Assembly (NCBI GenBank): GCA_963834825.1
Contig: CAWICZ010000014.1
Span: 1-64,000, forward strand
Length of the DNA stretch: 64,000 nucleotides
Direction of reading: 5' to 3'
Source: JACDAN01 sp963834825
Lineage (GTDB): Bacteria; Actinomycetota; Thermoleophilia; Gaiellales; Gaiellaceae
Shown: positions 58,922-64,000 of the stretch, piece after piece
How positions within the stretch are numbered: position 1 is the stretch's first letter
How the letters are laid out: the number at the start of each line of letters is the position of its first letter
Program-made: the position numbers and the translations under genes
The notes under the pieces: generated by a model
Told to the model about the DNA's origin: nothing
Seen by the model: only the letters and a program-made list of their open reading frames with translations
Databases searched by the model: none

Positions 58922-59335
58922 TTACTCGGCCGCGAGCGCGGCGTTGACGACCTCAGCGGGGATTCGGATCGAGTCGATCAGCACGGCGTCCGCGGCCTCG
59001 AGCGCCGAGACCACCTTCCTGGCCCACACGTTCTCGAACGCGACCAGCATCGCCGAGCTGTTGGCGGGCAGGTCCTCGCTGACCTCGTCGGCATCCTCCT
59101 CGTTGAGCGAACCGGGCTCGGTGACGTCGATCTCCGCGAAAGCGGCGCCCTCCTCGTCGAGATCCTCGATCGCGAGCGTCGTCACAACGCCGTCCGCGTC
59201 CTTCATCACGAAGAGCAGGTCGAGGACGCGGATCGTCCCGTTGTCGACAAGCTCTCCGATCGCGGGTGCTATCCGACCCGTGAACTTGTTGCCGGGGAAG
59301 CCGATGATGTAGACGTCGACGGGGCCGACTTCCAT
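58922..59335 (-). CDS. DUF6325-family protein
   Basis: A 137-residue acidic protein starting MEVGPVDVYIIGFPGNKFTG after CGAAGGAGAGACT. Characteristic stretches are APAIGELVDNGTIRVLDLLF, VMKDADGVVTTLAIEDLD and NSSAMLVAFENVWARKVVSA. It is widespread next to SHOCT proteins, as here, and is suspected to act in stress or membrane contexts, but its function is not known. Confidence 0.85.
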   Translation of the reverse strand: MEVGPVDVYIIGFPGNKFTGRIAPAIGELVDNGTIRVLDLLFVMKDADGVVTTLAIEDLDEEGAAFAEIDVTEPGSLNEEDADEVSEDLPANSSAMLVAFENVWARKVVSALEAADAVLIDSIRIPAEVVNAALAAE

Positions 59336-59719
59336 AGTCTCTCCTTCGTTGGGGCTGGACAGAGCCTAACCAGTGTGTGGTGGGCGGGCCTCAGAATCCT
59401 CTATACATGATGAGACGCGCCACAGCGTCGATTACATCATCGCGAACCGCCGCTTCTCTTCATCCCAAAGGGTTGAAAGGTCGAATCCTTCGCTGCCGTT
59501 TGCGCATGCGCGCGACGTGTGCGGTGCGCGGGCCAGTGTCCGACGAGTGAAACCGTCCCTTGGGCGAGCGGTGCTCTCGCCCGAAGTGCGCGGCATCCGG
59601 CCGCGCGCTCGCACGCAGGAGGGAACACTGAGGGAACACCAGCACGGGCACGCTCGTCCCCTCACGGTAGGTGTCGCAGGCCGACGTCGCAGGTTCGGCG
59701 CGCGGGAAGTAGCGCATCG
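59336..59719. other. intergenic with paired GGGAACA repeats
   Basis: No gene. GAGGGAACA occurs twice, 11 bases apart, at about 59622-59643, like the pair at the right end of segment C (53012-53033). No tRNA core copy follows, so this may be the worn edge of an older insertion. Confidence 0.4.
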
Positions 59720-60394
59720 TCACTTCCCGAGGATCGCGGCGACCAAGCTGACGGTGACCGCCAGAATCACCGCGCCGAACAGGTACGAGAGGAGCGCGTG
59801 GTGGAGCGCCGCGCGCCGGATGGACCGCTTGGCAAGGTCCGTGTCCGAGACCTGGTACGTCATGCCGATCGTGAACGCGACGTAGCCGAAGTCGGCATAG
59901 TGCGGCAACTCGTCATCCTGGAAGCCGATGCCGCCGACCGGCGGCGCGTAATAGAGCCTCGCGTAGCGCAGCGTGAAGATCGTGTGAACAGTCGCCCACG
60001 AGAGCAGCACACTCGCGACGGCGAGCGCCGTGAGCACGCCGCGACCAAGCGGCGCGTCGCGCCCAGCCTCGGCGAGCACGAACCCGACGGCGACCAGGCT
60101 CGCGACGCCGGCTGAGAGGAGCAGCGCCTCGGCAGCCGTGCGGGAGGCGTCCTCCGAGGCGGCGAGGCGCTCTGTCTCGGGGCCGTCGGAGTGGCTGATC
60201 GTCAACCAGACCCAACCGAGAAAGACGATCGCGGTCGCGCCCCACGCGACGAGCAAGCCGACCGGCCAGGAAGCGCCCGCGGCCGCGGCTCCCAGGAGCG
60301 TGACCGCGCCGACGACCGCTGCGACGAGCGCCCGCCGGCTCGCGAGTCCTTGTCGTCCGGCCGACCGTCGCTCGGTCGAGCTACTGACCGTCAT
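59720..60394 (-). CDS. DUF1345-family membrane protein
   Basis: A 224-residue protein with about five membrane helices (ALVAAVVGAVTLLGAAAAGA, WPVGLLVAWGATAIVFLGWV). The family signature is VHTIFTLRYARLYYAPPVGG, then GFQDDELPHYADFGYVAFTI and GMTYQVSDTDLAKRSIRR. ATG 60394 lies 14 bases inside the end of the universal stress protein gene. DUF1345 has no established function. Confidence 0.88.
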   Translation of the reverse strand: MTVSSSTERRSAGRQGLASRRALVAAVVGAVTLLGAAAAGASWPVGLLVAWGATAIVFLGWVWLTISHSDGPETERLAASEDASRTAAEALLLSAGVASLVAVGFVLAEAGRDAPLGRGVLTALAVASVLLSWATVHTIFTLRYARLYYAPPVGGIGFQDDELPHYADFGYVAFTIGMTYQVSDTDLAKRSIRRAALHHALLSYLFGAVILAVTVSLVAAILGK

Positions 60395-60836
60395 GCGGCG
60401 GCGGCACGATCAGCACCGGCCGCCCAGCGTGCTCGGCGACCTGGTGCGAAAGGCTCCCGTCGAGGATCTCCTTCAGGCCGCTCAATCCCCTCGAGCCGAT
60501 CACGATCACGGCCGCTTCCAGCTCGTCGGCGACGTCGACGATGCCCTCCCAGGTGGGGGCGGCGAGGGCGGCTCGCGCCTCGGCGTCGAATCCCGAGGAG
60601 CGCGCGATCTCGGCACCGCGACCGGCCACTCGGCCAGCGTCGGCTGAATTCAGCTCCTCGAAGGCGTTGCCGGGCACGACCGCGGAGATGGTCGCCACGC
60701 TTTCCGCCGGCGTTATCGGCGGCGCGATATCGAGGACGACAGCGTGGCGGGGGCCGAGCAGCGTCGCGGCCGAAGCGATCGCGCGGACAGCGCCAGGGGA
60801 GCCGTCGTAACAGATGAGAATCGGTGCGTCGTTCAT
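60381..60836 (-). CDS. universal stress protein
   Basis: A 151-residue UspA-fold protein, start MNDAPILICYDGSPGAVRAI. The ATP-binding pattern VIVIGSRGLSGLKEILDGSL with SHQVAEHAGRPVLIVPPP is present, so it is probably an ATP-binding member. ATG 60836 is supported by the conserved N-terminal strand. It overlaps the DUF1345 gene downstream, forming a small stress operon. Confidence 0.92.
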   Translation of the reverse strand: MNDAPILICYDGSPGAVRAIASAATLLGPRHAVVLDIAPPITPAESVATISAVVPGNAFEELNSADAGRVAGRGAEIARSSGFDAEARAALAAPTWEGIVDVADELEAAVIVIGSRGLSGLKEILDGSLSHQVAEHAGRPVLIVPPPHDGQ

Positions 60837-61083
60837 AGTCGAATCGAACCGGAACCGCGGGCCTCGTGGCATCGGCCGATCCACGGAGCATCTGCGCCGA
60901 ATCCGCAGCCGATCGGCTGACCGCACTTGTCGACGCCAGCGATCTGCTCCAAGCAACGCAGGTAGAACGCGCCGAAGATCGCGATGATTCCGAGCGTGAT
61001 CGTGTTCTTCGCCCCTGTCTCGCTCGTGCTCGTGCGTGCGGTGCGTCGCAGGCGGGTCGTGCCGGTGACCGCGGGGCCGAGGC

Positions 61084-61293
61084 GTGAGGTATCTGCGCTC
61101 GTTCGGCCGCTTCTGGTGGAACTTCATCGTCGGCGACGACTGGCTTGTTGCGGCGGGCGTGGCCGTCGCTCTCGGGATCACGTACCTGCTCACGCAAAAA
61201 CGGGTGAATGCGTGGTGGTTGCTCCCGGTCGGCGTCGCGCTGGTGCTCACCGAATCGCTTCGACGTGTCGTCCGCCCGCGCGGACAGGAGTAG
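61084..61293 (+). CDS. 69-aa membrane protein, two spans
   Basis: GTG 61084 starts VRYLRSFGRFWWNFIVGDDW, then a helix LVAAGVAVALGITYLLTQKR and a second AWWLLPVGVALVLTESLRRV. Unknown function. It ends 16 bases before the multicopper oxidase start, so co-transcription is likely. Confidence 0.65.
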   Translation: MRYLRSFGRFWWNFIVGDDWLVAAGVAVALGITYLLTQKRVNAWWLLPVGVALVLTESLRRVVRPRGQE

Positions 61294-61309
61294 CCGAGAG
61301 GTTCAGCTG

Positions 61310-63133
61310 ATGCCGCCGCCGAAGCATCCGCTGACGCCGTTCGTCGACGAGCTCGCGGTTCCGGCGCGGCTCGTGATCAGCGAGCCTGCGCGCCTGGTCG
61401 TTCGGCTCGAGGCGGCTCAACATCGCTTCCATCGAGATCTCCCGCCGTCGCGGGTCTGGACCTACGGTGGATCTGTTCCCGGTCCGTCCGTCGAGGTCAG
61501 CCGGGGCGTGGAGCTCGAGGTGCGCTGGGAGAACCACCTCACCGGACCGTTGCCGGTCGTCGTCACGGTTGCGCCCGAGTACGCGGTGGACGGAGTCCCG
61601 GCGCAGTGCCTGCCCGGCCGCAGCGGTGGCGTGCCCGACGCGGCAGCCGCCGCGCTCTCCGGCTATGCCGTCGTCCACCTCCACGGCGGGATGACGCAGG
61701 CCACCAGCGACGGCTGGACGGAGAACATCGCCGCCCCCGGCCAGGTGGTGCTCGACACGTATCCGAACGACCAACGTGCGGCGATGCTCTGGTACCACGA
61801 CCACGTGATGGGCGTGACGCGATTCAACGTCTACGCCGGTCTCGCGGGACTCTGGATCGTGCGCGACGAGCGCGAACGAGAGCTCGAACTGCCCGAAGGA
61901 CCGCCGTACGAGCTGCCCCTGCTGCTGAGCGACCGAAACTTCGATACTGACCATGCCGGGAACCTGACGGGCGATCTGCTCCACAAGACCGATCCCGAGG
62001 TGATGGAGTGCTTCAGCCCCTTCACGACGGTCAACGGCACGGTTTGGCCGCACCTCGACGTCGAGCCGACGACGTACCGGTTTCGGCTGCTGAACGGCTC
62101 GAACGCCCGTACCTACCGGCTCGTGCTCACCCGCGAGGGCGAGCCCGATCACGAGCGGATCACGCAGATCGGCAGCGAGGGCGGGCTACTCCAGGCGCCC
62201 GTCTCGATCCCCGGGCAGGGTCTTGTTCTGGCGTCCGCCGAGCGCGCGGATCTCCTGGTCGACTTCTCCGATCTCGCGCCGGGAACCGAGCTCACCCTCT
62301 GGAACACCGCCACAGCACCGTTCGACGGCTCCGTCGCAGATCCCGCGGGGGCGGGCAGAGCCGATCTCGACGGCTTACTGCCCTACCCGGAGGCGATGCG
62401 CATTCGCGTCGGCGAAGGCCCCCGCTCCCGACGCCGCCTGCCTCAGGTGCTCGCGACCGACTTCCGGCGGACGAGCCGTGACGAGCTCGCCGGCGCGGTG
62501 GTCCGGGCGATCGCGCTCGTCGAACAGGAGGCCGAGATGGACGGCGCGCCGCCGATGCTCACGATGCGCGAGCTGACCCCCGACCCGGCAGCCGACGAGC
62601 CCGTGATCACGCTCGTCGAGCCGCAAGCAAATGGTGAGGAGCTCGTCACACGCTGGCGGACGGTCGCGACCCGCTTCGAGGACACCACCACCTTCTTCCC
62701 GATGCTGCACCGACCTGAGCTCTGGCGGCTCATCAACCTCACCGGCGACACCCATCCGATCCACCTCCACCTCGACGCGTTCCAGGTCCTCGACCGACAC
62801 CCGGCGACGATCGACCAGCCCGCGGACGGGACCACGACCGGCGGCACGAGCGCCACCGTGCGCCTCGGCCATCCACCCGACGACGGGATCTCACATGTGC
62901 TCGACGACAACGAGCTCGGCCTCAAAGACACCGTTCGCGTCAACCCGAACGAAGTCGTCGACATCGTCGTCCGCTTCGAGGTCTTTTGCGGGCGCTACAT
63001 GTACCACTGCCATATCCTCGAGCACGAAGACCACGACATGATGCGCCCGTTCGTCGTCATGCCAGCCGAGCTGATGCCGTTCATGGATATGCACACCAGC
63101 CGCGAAGACATGCCGGACAGGAAGCACGCTTAA
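61310..63133 (+). CDS. multicopper oxidase, CotA/bilirubin-oxidase-like
   Basis: A 607-residue three-cupredoxin oxidase, start ATG 61310 (MPPPKHPLTPFVDELAVP). Copper ligands are visible in order: VVHLHGGMTQATSDG, AAMLWYHDHVMGVTRFNVYA, THPIHLHLDAFQVLDRH and YMYHCHILEHEDHDMM, covering the type 2/3 cluster and the type 1 site with its axial Met. There is no signal peptide, as in CotA and phenoxazinone synthase. It would oxidise phenols, bilirubin-like compounds or Mn/Cu using oxygen. It follows a small membrane protein gene. Confidence 0.93.
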   Translation: MPPPKHPLTPFVDELAVPARLVISEPARLVVRLEAAQHRFHRDLPPSRVWTYGGSVPGPSVEVSRGVELEVRWENHLTGPLPVVVTVAPEYAVDGVPAQCLPGRSGGVPDAAAAALSGYAVVHLHGGMTQATSDGWTENIAAPGQVVLDTYPNDQRAAMLWYHDHVMGVTRFNVYAGLAGLWIVRDERERELELPEGPPYELPLLLSDRNFDTDHAGNLTGDLLHKTDPEVMECFSPFTTVNGTVWPHLDVEPTTYRFRLLNGSNARTYRLVLTREGEPDHERITQIGSEGGLLQAPVSIPGQGLVLASAERADLLVDFSDLAPGTELTLWNTATAPFDGSVADPAGAGRADLDGLLPYPEAMRIRVGEGPRSRRRLPQVLATDFRRTSRDELAGAVVRAIALVEQEAEMDGAPPMLTMRELTPDPAADEPVITLVEPQANGEELVTRWRTVATRFEDTTTFFPMLHRPELWRLINLTGDTHPIHLHLDAFQVLDRHPATIDQPADGTTTGGTSATVRLGHPPDDGISHVLDDNELGLKDTVRVNPNEVVDIVVRFEVFCGRYMYHCHILEHEDHDMMRPFVVMPAELMPFMDMHTSREDMPDRKHA

Positions 63134-63257
63134 CCGGATCCAATAACGACCATCCGTCCGCGGCGTTGGTCAGCCCCGGCCAGGCACTCGATTCAGCTTT
63201 GTCTGGCGAGGGCCGTACTGGGCGGCTTGGAACGCGCGCTGCCGAGCGCCGCCCGGG

Positions 63258-64000
63258 TCAGCCGGTGTACGTGCTCCCCGTCGAGCGGCCGAGACTGGCG
63301 ATCGCGTCCGCGAGGCGCTCCGCGTCGTCAGGGTCGAGGTTCGCGGTGGTGATGCGAATGCCAGGGGAGCTGTTGAAGCGGAACCGCTCGCCCGGGCTGA
63401 CTGCCCAGCCGATGACGAGAAGCTCGCGAACGGCCGCTGCCTCGTCGGTGAGCGGTACCCAGACGCCGAGGCCGGAGTGGCCGGTCGCTGCGATGCCGCG
63501 CGCTGCCAGCGCGGCGACGAGCGCTTGGCGCCGCTCGGTGTAGGTTTGCTCGGCCCGTTCGAGCAGCTGCGCCGTTGCGCCGTCCTTCAGCAAGAGTGCG
63601 GCGATCTGCTGGAGGATGTGGCTGATCCAGCCAGGCCCGAGGCGCTGCCGCCCTTCTAGCCGGGAGATCGTCAGCGCGTCACCGGCGACGAGCGCGATCC
63701 GCAGATCCGGCCCGAGCACCTTCGACAGCGAGCGCACGACAGTCCAGCGGCCGTCCCGCGTGTGCACGGGTACATAAGGTGCGCCGCCGACCCGTGCGAC
63801 GTAGTCGTCCTCGATGACGAGGACGTCCGGGTAGCGCGCGAGCACGGTGCGGAGTGCGCGCCCGCGTGCGGGATCCGCCGCCGCACTCGACGGGTTCTGC
63901 CCCCGCGGCGTCGCGATCACCGCCCGTGCGCCGCGCCGTAGTGCGGCGTCGAGCATGTCAGGGTCCAGCCCGCGTTCGTCAACGCGAACCGGCTCGACGA
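63258..64000 (-). CDS. PLP aminotransferase-fold protein (MocR-type), 5' end outside
   Basis: The C-terminal ~247 residues of a fold type I PLP protein; the frame is open to the window edge (EPVRVDERGLDPDML). The PLP lysine sits in VVRSLSKVLGPDLRIALVAG and the aspartate/tyrosine pair in VLVIEDDYVARVGG. HSGLGVWVPLTDEAAAVREL and ERFRFNSSPGIRITTANL are typical of MocR regulators, which add an N-terminal GntR domain. That domain, if present, lies beyond 64000. Confidence 0.8.
   Translation of the reverse strand, partial: VEPVRVDERGLDPDMLDAALRRGARAVIATPRGQNPSSAAADPARGRALRTVLARYPDVLVIEDDYVARVGGAPYVPVHTRDGRWTVVRSLSKVLGPDLRIALVAGDALTISRLEGRQRLGPGWISHILQQIAALLLKDGATAQLLERAEQTYTERRQALVAALAARGIAATGHSGLGVWVPLTDEAAAVRELLVIGWAVSPGERFRFNSSPGIRITTANLDPDDAERLADAIASLGRSTGSTYTG

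Noticed and set aside
59460..59500. Stretch ggttgaaaggtcgaatccttcg resembling a tRNA T arm
   Set aside because: One base of the T loop is missing and no anticodon or acceptor arm can be folded; too weak to call an attachment site.
60866..61087. Open frame before the two-span membrane protein
   Set aside because: Composition looks random, another frame over the same bases is equally open, and neither has a good ribosome site.
1..64000. CRISPR arrays, rRNA genes, insertion sequences with transposases
   Set aside because: I looked for regularly spaced repeats, rRNA core strings and DDE or HUH transposase motifs and saw none; the only recombinase is the tyrosine integrase.

Overview
The window is very GC-rich double-stranded DNA with dense, short-spaced genes, many GTG/TTG starts and purine-rich ribosome-binding sites. 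Gene content (LAL and NarL regulators, MMPL pumps, DrrAB-type ABC fusion, DUF6351, DUF6325-SHOCT pair, F420-reductase relics) points to an actinomycete, plausibly of the Thermoleophilia type. That placement is inference; no rRNA is present. It reads as chromosome plus an accessory region built up at a tRNA-Thr gene.

Region 1 (1-14.4 kb) is a catabolic locus. A divergent pair (acyl-CoA ligase leftwards; SDR, MaoC-type hydratase and amidohydrolase rightwards) is broken by many one-base indels. It is followed by CoA-transferase pieces and a second, truncated copy of the amidohydrolase. Next come an intact MarR regulator, a secreted DUF6351 protein and a complete branched-chain-amino-acid-type ABC importer (five genes). 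Two divergent promoter regions, 7 kb apart, share nearly the same palindromic operator, so the locus is probably one regulon.

Region 2 (14.5-53.2 kb) starts at tRNA-Thr(GGT) with a tyrosine integrase beside it. Copies of the tRNA 3' part recur at 30.5, 48.4 and 53.1 kb, in the same orientation. The 48.4 kb copy is a perfect 52-bp repeat of the tRNA end. This looks like tandem accretion of integrative elements. Segment A (14.5-30.5 kb) carries a protein with seven tandem SANT/Myb-like helix-turn-helix repeats plus a small partner, NDH-2, SufB-SufS with a SufR-like regulator, an SdhA/FrdA-type flavoprotein, an Mrp-type Fe-S carrier, a hemerythrin and a pterin dehydratase: respiratory and Fe-S cargo. 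Two related ~60-aa proteins each sit directly upstream of a flavoprotein. Segment B (30.5-48.4 kb) carries a lipid cluster (DAG-kinase-like, MFS-PAP2 fusion, GT2, PAP2), an esterase-MMPL operon, a LAL regulator with an aldo/keto reductase between near-identical inverted repeats, a quinoprotein-cupredoxin lipoprotein and fragments of the same esterase-MMPL operon. Segment C (48.4-53.1 kb) carries a two-component system divergent from a second MMPL pump, with matching short direct repeats near both ends.

Region 3 (53.2-64 kb) has an ABC export fusion, an esterase whose stop codon lies in an antisense tRNA-Met-like fragment, a cluster of gene fragments (MBL hydrolase, F420-type reductase, SnoaL), then what looks like ordinary chromosome: a zinc-ribbon protein, a methyltransferase, SHOCT and DUF6325 proteins, DUF1345, a universal stress protein, a multicopper oxidase and the end of a PLP-dependent aminotransferase/MocR-type gene that runs off the window.
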